Shown here piece by piece: positions 38,162 to 46,514 of a stretch of 64,000 bases of DNA (the stretch's first letter is position 1; every line of letters starts with the position of its first letter). The DNA is from Paracoccus saliphilus. GTDB lineage: Bacteria > Pseudomonadota > Alphaproteobacteria > Rhodobacterales > Rhodobacteraceae. The stretch is from NCBI GenBank assembly GCA_003255745.1, contig QKYL01000146.1, positions 1-64,000 of the forward strand. Direction: 5' to 3'. The translations under genes and the position numbers were made by a program. The notes below the pieces were generated by a model, which worked only from the letters and a program-made list of their open reading frames with translations, was not told where the DNA came from and did no database searches.

Positions 38162-39255
38162 CCGGCCTGCGCGTCCTGATGACGCTGGACGCCGTGGGCG
38201 GTGTCTGGCGCTATGCGCTGGATCTGGCGATGGGGCTGCATTCCCGCGGGGTTCAGGTGGTGCTGGCGGGTCTGGGCCCCGAGCCCTCGTCCCAGCAGCG
38301 GGCCGAGGCGCAGGCGGTCGGGCCGCTGGAATGGGGCAGCGCGCCCCTGGACTGGATGTCGGTCGGCCCCGGCGACCTCGCCCCTGTCGGCGCGTGGATT
38401 GACCGACTGGCAGTCGATCACAAGGTGGACCTGCTGCACCTGAACCTGCCGACGCAGGCGGTGGGACTGACCTGCGGCCTGCCGGTCCTGACCATGTCCC
38501 ATTCCTGCCTTGCCTCATGGTTCGACGCGGTGCGGGGAACAGGGGTTCCGCCTGAAATGGACTGGAACCGAAGCTTGACGGCGCAGGGGCTGGCTGCGGC
38601 CGACCTGCTGGTCGTGCCTAGCCAGGCCCAGGGTCGGGCGGTTGCGCGGCTTTATCCCGACCTGCCGCCGGTGGCGGTGGTTCACAACAGCAGCCAGGCC
38701 GCCCTGCCCTTGGGTCCGCGCCGGGCCGAGGTGACCGCCGTCGGCCGCTGGTGGGATGACGGCAAGAACGGCGCCGTGCTGGATGCCGCCGCCGCCCGCA
38801 GCGCCTGGCCTGTGACGATGATCGGCGCGACCCAAGGGCCGAACGGCGCGGGCATCGCCCTGAACCATGCCCGCAGCCTGGGGCCGATGTCCCACAACCG
38901 GACGCTGGACCATGTCTGCCGCACGGGGATCTTCTGCGCGCCGTCGATTTACGAGCCCTTCGGCCTTGCAATTCTGGAGGCCGCGCGCGCGGCCACGCCG
39001 CTGGTTCTGGCCGACATCCCGACCTTTCGGGAATTGTGGCAAGACGCGGCGGTCTTCTTTGATCCGCGCGACCCTGACGCACTGGCCGCCGCGCTGGATA
39101 CGCTGGCGCAGGACCCGCAGGCGCGGGCGCAGCTGGGGCAGGCCGCGTGTCGGCAGGCAGAACGCTATGCCCCCCAACATCAGACGGCCGCGATGCTGCG
39201 GCTTTACGGCAGCCTTGTCGCCCAACGGGCCTCGGCCAGAACCGCAACAGGATGA
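38158..39255 (+). CDS. Glycosyltransferase family 4 protein
   Basis: GT-B retaining glycosyltransferase of 365 residues. The N-terminal acceptor domain (LMTLDAVGGVWRYALDLAMGL, with the glycine loop) and HLNLPTQAVGLTCGLPVLTMSHSC resemble GT4 enzymes. The C-terminal donor domain has VTAVGRWWDDGKN and the family signature EPFGLAILEAARAATP, with the two spaced glutamates. The donor could be the UDP-pentose made by the last gene of the operon. It overlaps the previous gene as ATGA at 38158 and the next as ATGA at 39252. There are no membrane segments; the acceptor is unknown. Confidence 0.88.
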   Translation: MTGLRVLMTLDAVGGVWRYALDLAMGLHSRGVQVVLAGLGPEPSSQQRAEAQAVGPLEWGSAPLDWMSVGPGDLAPVGAWIDRLAVDHKVDLLHLNLPTQAVGLTCGLPVLTMSHSCLASWFDAVRGTGVPPEMDWNRSLTAQGLAAADLLVVPSQAQGRAVARLYPDLPPVAVVHNSSQAALPLGPRRAEVTAVGRWWDDGKNGAVLDAAAARSAWPVTMIGATQGPNGAGIALNHARSLGPMSHNRTLDHVCRTGIFCAPSIYEPFGLAILEAARAATPLVLADIPTFRELWQDAAVFFDPRDPDALAAALDTLAQDPQARAQLGQAACRQAERYAPQHQTAAMLRLYGSLVAQRASARTATG

Positions 39256-40370
39256 AGATGATGCGCTTTCTGTTCTACACCCATTCGCTTGTCTCGGATT
39301 GGAACCACGGCAACGCCCATTTCCTGCGTGGCGTGATGCGCGCCCTGAACAGCCGCGGCCACCATACCCTGGCGCTGGAGCCACAGAACAGCTGGAGCCG
39401 CCAGAACCTGATCACTGACGGGGGCCAGGCGGCGCTGGACGACTTTGCGCAGACCTTCCCGGACCTGCGCTGGCAGACCCACGACGCGGATTTCGACCAT
39501 GAAGCGACGCTGGATCAGGCCGATGTGGTGGTGGTCCATGAATGGACCGATCCCGCACTGGTGGCCCGCATTGGTCGCCACCGCCAGCAGGGCGGGCGCT
39601 TCACGCTGCTGTTTCACGACACCCACCACCGCGCGGTCAGCGCGGGGGACGAGATCGGGGGCATGGACCTTGCAGGCTATGACGGCGTTCTGGCCTTTGG
39701 CGAGGCGCTGCGCGAGCAGTACCTGAAGGCGGGCTGGGGCCGGCAGGTGTTCAGCTGGCACGAAGCGGCCGACACGACCTTGTTCCACCCGCTGCCCGAT
39801 ATCGCGCCGGAAGCAGACCTGATCTGGGTCGGCAACTGGGGCGATGGCGAACGCAGCGACGAACTCGAAGAGTTCCTGATCGCCCCGGTCGAGGCACTTG
39901 GCCTGCGCGCCTCGGTCCACGGGGTGCGCTATCCCGATCATGCGCTGGACCGCCTGCGGCAGGCAGGCATCGCCTTTCGCGGCTGGATGCCTAATGCGCA
40001 GGTCCCCCAAGCCTTTGCCCGCCACCGTGTTACCGTCCATGTGCCGCGCCGGCCTTATGTCACCGCCCTGCCCGGCATCCCCACCATCCGCCCCTTCGAG
40101 GCCCTGGCCTGCGGCATCCCGCTGGTCAGTGCGCCTTGGGACGATGCCGAGGGGCTGTTCCGGCCGGGCGACATCCGCTTTGTCGGCAACGGTCAGCAGA
40201 TGCGCCAACAACTGCGCCTGCTGTTGAACGACCCTGCCGCCGCGGCCGAACAGGCGCAACGCGGGCTTCAGACGATCCTCGACCGCCACACCTGCGACCA
40301 TCGTGTCGAACAGCTGCTGGCGATCCTGACAACCCTGCAACAGGTCCCTGCCAAGGAGGTTTCCGCATGA
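39252..40370 (+). CDS. CgeB-like glycosyltransferase, copy 1
   Basis: GT-B protein of 372 residues starting MKMMRFLFYTHSLVSDWNHGNAHFLRGVM. In the N-terminal half a DxxV-rich sheet includes ADVVVVHEWTDPALVARIG. The C-terminal half has ADLIWVGNWGDGERSDEL and the nucleotide-sugar region TIRPFEALACGIPLVSAPWDD, as in CgeB/Gly-transf-524-like proteins. CgeB proteins glycosylate Bacillus spore surfaces; relatives in Alphaproteobacteria are uncharacterised. It is the first of three consecutive proteins of this type. The start overlaps the GT4 stop (ATGA), and the next gene is coupled the same way. Confidence 0.82.
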   Translation: MKMMRFLFYTHSLVSDWNHGNAHFLRGVMRALNSRGHHTLALEPQNSWSRQNLITDGGQAALDDFAQTFPDLRWQTHDADFDHEATLDQADVVVVHEWTDPALVARIGRHRQQGGRFTLLFHDTHHRAVSAGDEIGGMDLAGYDGVLAFGEALREQYLKAGWGRQVFSWHEAADTTLFHPLPDIAPEADLIWVGNWGDGERSDELEEFLIAPVEALGLRASVHGVRYPDHALDRLRQAGIAFRGWMPNAQVPQAFARHRVTVHVPRRPYVTALPGIPTIRPFEALACGIPLVSAPWDDAEGLFRPGDIRFVGNGQQMRQQLRLLLNDPAAAAEQAQRGLQTILDRHTCDHRVEQLLAILTTLQQVPAKEVSA

Positions 40371-41473
40371 CCCGCGTCGCATTCTATGGCTCCAGCCTGC
40401 TGTCCAGCTACTGGAACGGGGCCGCCACCTATTACCGCGGCATCATCAAGGCGATGGCGGGCCACGGCTTTGACGTGACCTTCCATGAACCCGACGCCTT
40501 TGACCGCCAATCGCATCGCGACATCGAGGTGCCGGACTGGGCCCGCGTCAACGTCTGGCCTGCCACCCCAGAGGGCCTGTCCGAAGCCGCCGCCCGCGCC
40601 GCCGAGGCCGACATCGTCGTCAAGGCGTCGGGCGTGGGCTATGCCGACGACCAGATCCTGACGCAGGTCATGGCCGCCGCCCGCCCGGATGCGCTGCGCG
40701 TTTTCTGGGACGTGGACGCGCCCGCGACGCTGGCCGCCATGCAGGGAAATCCCGATGACGCGTTGCGCCGGATGCTGCCAGAGCTGGACCTGGTCCTGAC
40801 CTATGGCGGCGGCGATCCAGTGATCGAAGCCTATCGCGCCCTGGGTGCGCGGGACTGCATTCCGATCTACAACGCGCTGGACCCGGACACGCATCATCCG
40901 GCGCCGCCGCAGGAGCGTTTTCAGGCCGATCTTGGCTTTCTGGCCAACCGCCTGCCCGACCGCGAGGCGCGTGTTGCCGAATTCTTCCTGCGTCCCGCCT
41001 TTGCCCTGCCCGAACGCCGCTTCATCCTGGGCGGCTCGGGCTGGCAGCAGGAGCAGATGCCCGGCAATGTCCGCTGCATCGGCCATGTCGGCACCGCCGA
41101 TCACAACGCCTTCAACTGCACGCCGCGCGCGGTGCTGAACGTGGCCCGCGACAGCATGGCCGCCACCGGCTTTTCCCCCGCCACCCGCGTTTTTGAGGCG
41201 GCCGGCGCGGGCGGCTGCCTGATCACCGATTACTGGGAGGGGATCGAATTGTTCCTGCGCCCGGACGAGGAGGTTCTGGTCGCCCGCGACGGGCAGGACG
41301 TGGCCGACCTGCTGTGCAACCTGCCGGCCGAACGCTTTGCCGTCATCGGCGACAATGCCCGGCGGCGCGTGCTGGCCGAGCATACCTATGACCGTCGCGC
41401 CGAACAGCTGCGCGAGGTGCTGCAGCAGGCCCGTTCCCGCCACCGGGCGCCGCAGTCGGAGGTGGCGCTATGA
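40367..41473 (+). CDS. CgeB-like glycosyltransferase, copy 2
   Basis: GT-B protein of 368 residues, TRVAFYGSSLLSSYWNGAATYYRGII at the N-terminus, with ADIVVKASGVGYADD in the first Rossmann half. The second half has ADLGFLANRLPDREARV, then SPATRVFEAAGAGGCLITDYW and a terminal helix region. This last element is the classic CgeB C-terminal signature and is better kept here than in copy 1. The ATG at 40367 has AAGGAGG upstream and overlaps the previous stop as ATGA. The three copies share plan but differ widely in sequence, so they likely transfer to different positions or use different donors. Confidence 0.84.
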   Translation: MTRVAFYGSSLLSSYWNGAATYYRGIIKAMAGHGFDVTFHEPDAFDRQSHRDIEVPDWARVNVWPATPEGLSEAAARAAEADIVVKASGVGYADDQILTQVMAAARPDALRVFWDVDAPATLAAMQGNPDDALRRMLPELDLVLTYGGGDPVIEAYRALGARDCIPIYNALDPDTHHPAPPQERFQADLGFLANRLPDREARVAEFFLRPAFALPERRFILGGSGWQQEQMPGNVRCIGHVGTADHNAFNCTPRAVLNVARDSMAATGFSPATRVFEAAGAGGCLITDYWEGIELFLRPDEEVLVARDGQDVADLLCNLPAERFAVIGDNARRRVLAEHTYDRRAEQLREVLQQARSRHRAPQSEVAL

Positions 41474-42570
41474 CCCCGCCCGACATCGTGATCTTTGGCC
41501 TGTCGCTTAGTTCATCCTGGGGCAACGGCCATGCGACGACCTTTCGTGCCCTGCTGCGCGGGCTGCATGCCGAAGGCAAAAGCGTGCTGTTCCTGGAGCG
41601 CCGCCAGCCTTGGTACCAGGACCATCAGGACCTGGCCGATCCCGATTTCTGCCAGCTGGAGTTTTATGACGACATCGACGCCGCGCTGGATCGCCATGGT
41701 GACAACCTGCGGGCGGCAGAGGCTGTCATCGTAGGCTCCTATGTCCCGGAAGGGCGGCTGCTGATCGACGCCCTGCACCGGCTGCCGCTGCAACGGTTGT
41801 GCTTTTACGACATCGACACGCCGGTCACGATGGACCTGCTGGACCAAGCCGAGGAAACCTACCTGGCCCGCCGTCAGATGCCCTGGTTCGATGCCTATTT
41901 CTCGTTTTCGGGGGGGCGGGTGCTGGACCGCCTGCGCGACGTCTATGACACGCCGAACCCGCAGGCGCTGTACTGTTCCGTCGATGCCGAAGCCTATGGC
42001 CCGATGCAGGTGCCGCGGCGGTGGGACCTGGGCTATCTGGGGACCTACAGCCCGGATCGCCAGCCGGGGCTGGAGGCGCTGCTGATCGAACCTGCCCGCC
42101 GCCTGCCGCAGATGCGCTTTGTGGTGGCAGGTTCGATGTTCCCGTCCGACATTGACTGGCCCGCGAATGTCGAGCGCATCGACCACCTGCCCCCCGCGCA
42201 GCACGCGGAGTTCTACAACGCGCAGCGGTTCACGCTGAACATCACGCGCGAGGCCATGCGCAGGCTGGGCTGGTCGCCCTCGGTCCGGCTGTTCGAGGCT
42301 GCGGCCTGTGGCACGCCTATCATCTCGGACCGCTGGCCCGGCCTGACTGACCTGCTGCCCGAAGGGCAGGCCGTTCTCTTGGCGGACGGGACCGACGATG
42401 TGGTTGCCGCGCTGCAGGACACGGACGATGCCGCGCGCGACCGGATTGCCGCCACCGCGCGGCGGATCGTGCTGGACGACCATACCGGCCGCGCCCGTGC
42501 GCAGGACCTGATCGGGGCGCTCAAGGCCACCGCCCCGTCGGCCAAGACCATTGCAGAGCAAGGAGCCTGA
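41470..42570 (+). CDS. CgeB-like glycosyltransferase, copy 3
   Basis: GT-B protein of 366 residues. The N-terminus DIVIFGLSLSSSWGNGHATTFRALL parallels copies 1 and 2, and LCFYDIDTPVTMDLL lies in the inter-sheet region. The C-terminal half has WDLGYLGTYSPDRQPGLEALL, then SPSVRLFEAAACGTPIISDRWPG, the CgeB-type donor site with the Glu expected to bind the nucleotide ribose. It overlaps copy 2 as ATGA and ends 2 bases before the uxs ATG. Bacterial proteins with this N-terminus are often annotated simply as glycosyltransferase; no specificity can be read out. Confidence 0.83.
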   Translation: MTPPDIVIFGLSLSSSWGNGHATTFRALLRGLHAEGKSVLFLERRQPWYQDHQDLADPDFCQLEFYDDIDAALDRHGDNLRAAEAVIVGSYVPEGRLLIDALHRLPLQRLCFYDIDTPVTMDLLDQAEETYLARRQMPWFDAYFSFSGGRVLDRLRDVYDTPNPQALYCSVDAEAYGPMQVPRRWDLGYLGTYSPDRQPGLEALLIEPARRLPQMRFVVAGSMFPSDIDWPANVERIDHLPPAQHAEFYNAQRFTLNITREAMRRLGWSPSVRLFEAAACGTPIISDRWPGLTDLLPEGQAVLLADGTDDVVAALQDTDDAARDRIAATARRIVLDDHTGRARAQDLIGALKATAPSAKTIAEQGA

Positions 42571-42572
42571 GC

Positions 42573-43592
42573 ATGCAGCAGATGACAACCTTCAAGCCGA
42601 CTGTTCTGGTCGCCGGCGGTGCCGGCTTTATCGGATCGCATCTCTGCGAGGCGCTGCTCTATCGCGGCCATCGCGTGATCTGCGTGGACAGCTTTCTGTC
42701 CGGCCTGCGCGAGAATGTTCTGCCGCTGACCAACCACCCGGGCTTCACCCTGATCGAGGCGGATGTGACGCAGCCCCTGACCATCAGCGGGCCGGTGGAA
42801 CAGATCTACAACCTCGCCTGCGCCGCTTCTCCGCCGCAGTACCAGGCGGACCCGGTGCATACGATGCTGACCAACGTGCTGGGCTGCGGCAACCTGCTGG
42901 AACTGGCGGAAGCCAAGGGCGCGCGCTACCTGCAGGCTTCGACCAGCGAGGTTTATGGCGACCCGCTGTCCCATCCGCAGAACGAGGATTACTGGGGCAA
43001 CGTGAACTGCACGGGTCCCCGCGCATGTTACGACGAGGGCAAGCGCGCGGCCGAGACGATGTGCTTTGACTATCTGCGCCAAGGTCGGGTGGATGTCCGG
43101 GTGGCGCGCATCTTTAACACCTACGGGCCGCAGATGCGTCCCGACGACGGGCGGATCATCTCGAACCTGATCTGCCAGGCGCTGCAGGACCAGCCGATGA
43201 CCGTCTATGGCGACGGCACGCAGACGCGGTCCTTCTGCTATGTCTCGGACCTGGTGCGGGGTCTGATGGCGCTGATGGACGTGGGGCAGGCCCCCGAGGG
43301 CGCGATCAACCTGGGCAATCCGGGGGAATTCTCGATCCTCGAGCTGGTGGACATCATCCGCGACCGCCTGCCGGGCGTCGCGCAGCCCGTGTTCATGGCC
43401 CTGCCCACGGACGACCCGCAGCGGCGACAGCCCGATATCACCCGCGCCCGCACCTTGCTGGGATGGCAGCCCAAGGTGCCGCTGTCCGAAGGACTGGGCC
43501 TGACGATCCCCTGGTTCGCGTCCCAGGTCGGCGCCGAAGCCCCGACACCCGTCCGTGCAGAACGCGTCGCAGCCCGCAGCATGGCCCGTTGA
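42573..43592 (+). CDS. UDP-glucuronate decarboxylase (UDP-xylose synthase)
   Basis: NAD-dependent decarboxylase of 339 residues that turns UDP-glucuronate into UDP-xylose. The Rossmann motif is VAGGAGFIGSHLCEA. Signatures specific to this branch are LACAASPPQYQADPV, ASTSEVYGDPLSHPQ and PRACYDEGKRAAET (catalytic Tyr/Lys), plus ARIFNTYGPQMRPDDGR and RSFCYVSDLVRGL. This length corresponds to the soluble type without a membrane anchor. It closes the operon, is 2 bases after CgeB copy 3, and is followed by a perfect terminator hairpin. It tells us that the system uses a pentose built from UDP-glucuronate. Confidence 0.94.
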   Translation: MQQMTTFKPTVLVAGGAGFIGSHLCEALLYRGHRVICVDSFLSGLRENVLPLTNHPGFTLIEADVTQPLTISGPVEQIYNLACAASPPQYQADPVHTMLTNVLGCGNLLELAEAKGARYLQASTSEVYGDPLSHPQNEDYWGNVNCTGPRACYDEGKRAAETMCFDYLRQGRVDVRVARIFNTYGPQMRPDDGRIISNLICQALQDQPMTVYGDGTQTRSFCYVSDLVRGLMALMDVGQAPEGAINLGNPGEFSILELVDIIRDRLPGVAQPVFMALPTDDPQRRQPDITRARTLLGWQPKVPLSEGLGLTIPWFASQVGAEAPTPVRAERVAARSMAR

Positions 43593-43598
43593 AAAGGA

Positions 43599-43624
43599 AC
43601 CGCCGCCGATGATCCGGCGGCGGT
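43599..43624. terminator. Hairpin between convergent UDP-xylose synthase and aldolase genes
   Basis: ACCGCCGCCG and CGGCGGCGGT form a perfect 10-bp stem with a 6-base loop, 7 bases after the stop at 43592 and 10 bases before the aldolase stop. It is probably bidirectional; neither side has a long U-run. Confidence 0.65.
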
Positions 43625-43633
43625 CATCAGGGA

Positions 43634-44674
43634 TCAGTTGGCGTAGCTGCGCGCCATGGTCGACAGCGACAGCGGCGTGATCCGGTCGGCATTGCCGGCG
43701 GTGCCAAATGCCTCAAAGCGGGCCTTGCAGACCTCGGCCATCGCGGCCATCGCGGGCTTGAGGTACTTGCGCGGATCGAACTCGGCCGGATCCTCGGCAA
43801 ACGCCTTGCGGATCGCGCCGGTCATCGCCATGCGGTTGTCGGTGTCGATGTTCACCTTGCGGACGCCCGAACGGATGCCGCGTTGGATTTCCTCGACCGG
43901 GACGCCCCAGGTAGGGCGAATGTCGCCGCCATAGCTGTTGATGATGGCCTGCAGATCCTCGGGAACCGAGCTGGAGCCATGCATCACCAGATGCGTGTTG
44001 GGCAAGCGGCGATGGATTTCCTCGATCACGTTCATGGCCAGGATGCCGCCATCGGGCTTGCGGGTGAACTTGTAGGCGCCGTGGCTGGTGCCCATGGCGA
44101 TGGCCAGGGCGTCCACGCCGGTATCCTCCACAAAGCGCACGGCCTCGTCCGGGTCGGTCAGCAGTTGGTCATGGGACAGCTTTTCGGTCGCGCCGTGGCC
44201 GTCCTCCTGGTCGCCCATGCCGGTTTCCAGGCTGCCCAGCACGCCCAGTTCGCCCTCGACCGAAACGCCGCAGGCATGGGCCATCTCGGTCACGCGGCGG
44301 GTGATGTCGGCGTTGTAGGCATAATCGGCCGGCGTCTTGCCATCGGCCTTCAGGCTGCCGTCCATCATGACGCTGGTGAATCCGTTCTGGATCGCGGTGG
44401 CGCAGGTTTCCAGGCCGTTGCCGTGATCCAGATGCATGCACAGCGGGATATCCGGAAAGGCGCGCGCCAGGCCCGAGATCAGGCCGGCCAGCACCAGGTC
44501 ATTGGCATAGCTGCGTGCGCCGCGGCTTGCCTGCAGAATGACGGGCGAGCGTGTCGCCTGTGCGGCCTGCATGACCGACAGGCCCTGCTCCATGTTGTTG
44601 ATGTTGAAGGCGGGCACGGCATAACCATGCTCGGCGGCATGGTCCAGAAGCTGGCGCAGGGTGATCATTGCCAT
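43634..44674 (-). CDS. fba: Class II fructose-bisphosphate aldolase (CbbA type)
   Basis: Zn-dependent aldolase of 346 residues that cleaves or forms fructose (and, in Calvin-type enzymes, sedoheptulose) bisphosphate. Metal ligands and active residues are in [24 protein letters not shown] and [32 protein letters not shown] binds phosphate. The long form with the acidic loop [13 protein letters not shown] is the CbbA subtype. ATG 44674 has AAAAGGA upstream. It follows the bisphosphatase by 5 bases in one operon with remnants of an erythritol-phosphate pathway. Erythrose 4-phosphate plus DHAP would be a natural substrate pair in that context. Confidence 0.94.
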   Translation of the reverse strand: MAMITLRQLLDHAAEHGYAVPAFNINNMEQGLSVMQAAQATRSPVILQASRGARSYANDLVLAGLISGLARAFPDIPLCMHLDHGNGLETCATAIQNGFTSVMMDGSLKADGKTPADYAYNADITRRVTEMAHACGVSVEGELGVLGSLETGMGDQEDGHGATEKLSHDQLLTDPDEAVRFVEDTGVDALAIAMGTSHGAYKFTRKPDGGILAMNVIEEIHRRLPNTHLVMHGSSSVPEDLQAIINSYGGDIRPTWGVPVEEIQRGIRSGVRKVNIDTDNRMAMTGAIRKAFAEDPAEFDPRKYLKPAMAAMAEVCKARFEAFGTAGNADRITPLSLSTMARSYAN

Positions 44675-44679
44675 GGTGT

Positions 44680-45657
44680 TTATCCTTTTCTGTTGGTCAG
44701 ATAATCGAGAATGGCGGCAACCTCGTCGGCGGCGCCAAAGATCAGGGGGGTCATGTCGTGCAGGCCGGTGGGCACCCGGTCCAGGATCGGGCCGTGGCCG
44801 TCGGTGGCCTGCCCTCCCGCCTGTTCGATCAGGAAGGCGACCGGCACGCATTCATAGATCAGCCGCAGGCGACCGTTCTCGTATCCCGGTCGCGCATCGT
44901 CGGGATAAAGAAACAGCCCGCCCTTCAGCAGGATGCGGTGCAATTCGCCCACGGCCGCAGCCAGCCAGCGCATGTTGAAGTCGCGCCCGCGCGGGCCGTC
45001 CGTTCCCGCCCGCAGATCGCGCGCCCAGGCCTGAAGCCCCGGCGCCCAGTGGCGTTCGTTCGAGGCGTTGTAGGCGATGGTCGATGCCTGGGGCTTCAGC
45101 CGCAGGCCTTCGCGCGCGATGCGAAAGCCGGTTCCGGCCTCGTGCGTGGCGACATGTACGCCGTGCCCGGTTGAAAAGCCGAAATCGACCGAATGGCCGA
45201 ACGAGGCATAGCCCGCCGCCACCGCCGTCCGTCCGGGGCGCAGAAAGCTGTCCTGATCGGCCGGCAGGACGCTGAACAGCATGCCCAAGGGCGCCCCGAT
45301 CCCGATGCTGCCCGACCCGTCGATCGGGTCGATGGCCACGTCGAATTCGCCGCCGTCGTTCAGCCGGATCACGGCCTCGGCCTCCTCCGACAGCACCTGC
45401 CGGACGCCCGCCCTGCGCAGAACGGCGATCATGTGGTCATGGGCCGCCAGGTCCAGCGCCTTCTGCTTGTCGCCGCTGTCGTTGGTGCCCACGATCGCCT
45501 CGGGGTCGCCATGCAGGCGACCCGCCGCCAAGCGCGCGGCCAAGGGCGGCAGCGCCTCGGCGATGGCGCGGACGATGGGTCCGGGGCCCGGACCTTCCAG
45601 CACTTCGGACAGCAGGGGACCGGTTGCGGCTCTGTCATTGGGCAATCGCAGCATCAT
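44680..45657 (-). CDS. fbp: Class I fructose-1,6-bisphosphatase
   Basis: Sugar bisphosphatase of 325 residues. The metal-binding triad is complete: Glu pair in [10 protein letters not shown] and [16 protein letters not shown], with the later substrate-binding region [20 protein letters not shown] and [17 protein letters not shown]. The Ser-Asn of the usual DGSSN is replaced by Gly-Ser (DGSGS), a variation seen in some proteobacterial CbbF-like enzymes. The start at 45657 overlaps the stop of the broken rpiB as ATGATGA; a second ATG follows directly. It lies in the operon between the isomerase remnants and the aldolase. It may hydrolyse sedoheptulose bisphosphate as well. Confidence 0.9.
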   Translation of the reverse strand: MMLRLPNDRAATGPLLSEVLEGPGPGPIVRAIAEALPPLAARLAAGRLHGDPEAIVGTNDSGDKQKALDLAAHDHMIAVLRRAGVRQVLSEEAEAVIRLNDGGEFDVAIDPIDGSGSIGIGAPLGMLFSVLPADQDSFLRPGRTAVAAGYASFGHSVDFGFSTGHGVHVATHEAGTGFRIAREGLRLKPQASTIAYNASNERHWAPGLQAWARDLRAGTDGPRGRDFNMRWLAAAVGELHRILLKGGLFLYPDDARPGYENGRLRLIYECVPVAFLIEQAGGQATDGHGPILDRVPTGLHDMTPLIFGAADEVAAILDYLTNRKG

Positions 45658-46034
45658 ACCTTGCCGTACTTGCCATCGACCGCGTCGATGGCATCCATGT
45701 TCCCGACAAAGCGGCCGCCGGCGTTCATTGTCCCGAAAAACCATTCATCCCCAATACCTTCGGCCAGTTGGGTCCCGATCACTTGCGCGCCCATGGTGAT
45801 GATCTGCCCGTTGTTCGACAGCGCCGCGCGTTTGGCGAAACTGGTGTCGTGCGTCACACTGGCGCGAATGCCCAAGATCTTGTCGATCGCGATGCGGTCC
45901 GACAGGGTTGCACGGAACGCCTCCAGCCCTTCGGCGCGGCTGATTTCGGACATCTCGTGCTGGTCTTCGAGGTACTTCGCCCAGACCTCGGCCGGACCTT
46001 CGCCCGCACTGTGACCCGCGATCGCCAGTTTCAT
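45654..46034 (-). pseudogene. rpiB: RpiB-type sugar-phosphate isomerase with catalytic centre deleted
   Basis: A 126-residue frame of the RpiB/LacAB family, about 27 residues short of the usual 150-155. The N-terminus MKLAIAGHSAGEG and the C-terminal half GIRASVTHDT, ALSNNGQIITMGAQVIG are well kept. The segment that normally holds the catalytic Cys and the GTGIG phosphate loop, between SDRIA and the IDKILGIRA junction, is missing without a frameshift. The family's catalytic Cys is therefore absent, and the enzyme should be inactive. The start overlaps the tpiB remnant as ATGA and the stop overlaps fbp. The closest functional type is erythrose/erythrulose-4-phosphate isomerase (EryI). Confidence 0.82.
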
Positions 46035-46513
46035 GCGATGTCCTTCCAAATGATTGCGGCGCAGCGCGCCGGGATGTCAAGATTTCCCCGACCGCCCAAG
46101 CCGAGCGGGTGACGGACAGCCCGTCCACATGCGGGCAGGCCATCACCTCGTGGCAGTTGCCCAGGTTGACCAAGCCGCTGCAAAGACAGGGAACCCGCCG
46201 CCCCAGCACGTCCGGCGCCACGGCGATGATTCCGACCCGCCAGCCGTCGCCACAGGCCAAAGTGGCTCGGGATGCCGTTCACCCTTGTTGTCCAAGAGGG
46301 ACTGTCGCAGTGCATGTTCCGCGCGCCGACCCTGGCGGGTGTGTCATTCAGCACCGCCTTGACCATGCGGCAGGCGGCAAAAGGCGGAATGACGCAGCGT
46401 TGGATGCGCGGGTCCCGGCCCGCCTTGGCATCCGCCAGCCCTTGGACAAAGGCGCACGCCTTGACCAAGGGCTTGTTCATTTTCCAACTGGTGCCGATCC
46501 AGAAATCCATCAT
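46031..46513 (-). pseudogene. tpiB: Broken triose-phosphate-isomerase paralogue (TpiB/EryH type)
   Basis: The frame starts with an authentic TIM N-terminus, MDFWIGTSWKMNKPLVKA through VGARNMHC (about 70 residues, keeping the catalytic Lys). It then loses homology. The normal C-terminal part resumes in another frame as VPCLCSGLVNLGNCHEV and ACPHVDGLSVTRSAWAVG, and the last residues LDIPARCAAIIWKDIA return to the first frame. About 95 codons are missing compared with a 255-residue enzyme, including the catalytic His (HSERR) and Glu loop. So there is one large internal deletion and two offsetting frameshifts. It starts 1 base after the eryR stop. Confidence 0.82.
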
Positions 46514-46514
46514 G

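Noticed and set aside
35903..38518. Minus-strand open frame of 871 codons opposite the hydrolase-epimerase gene
   Set aside because: It is Arg/Gln/Pro/Gly-rich without family motifs and mirrors a well-supported gene; GC-rich third positions create such shadow frames.
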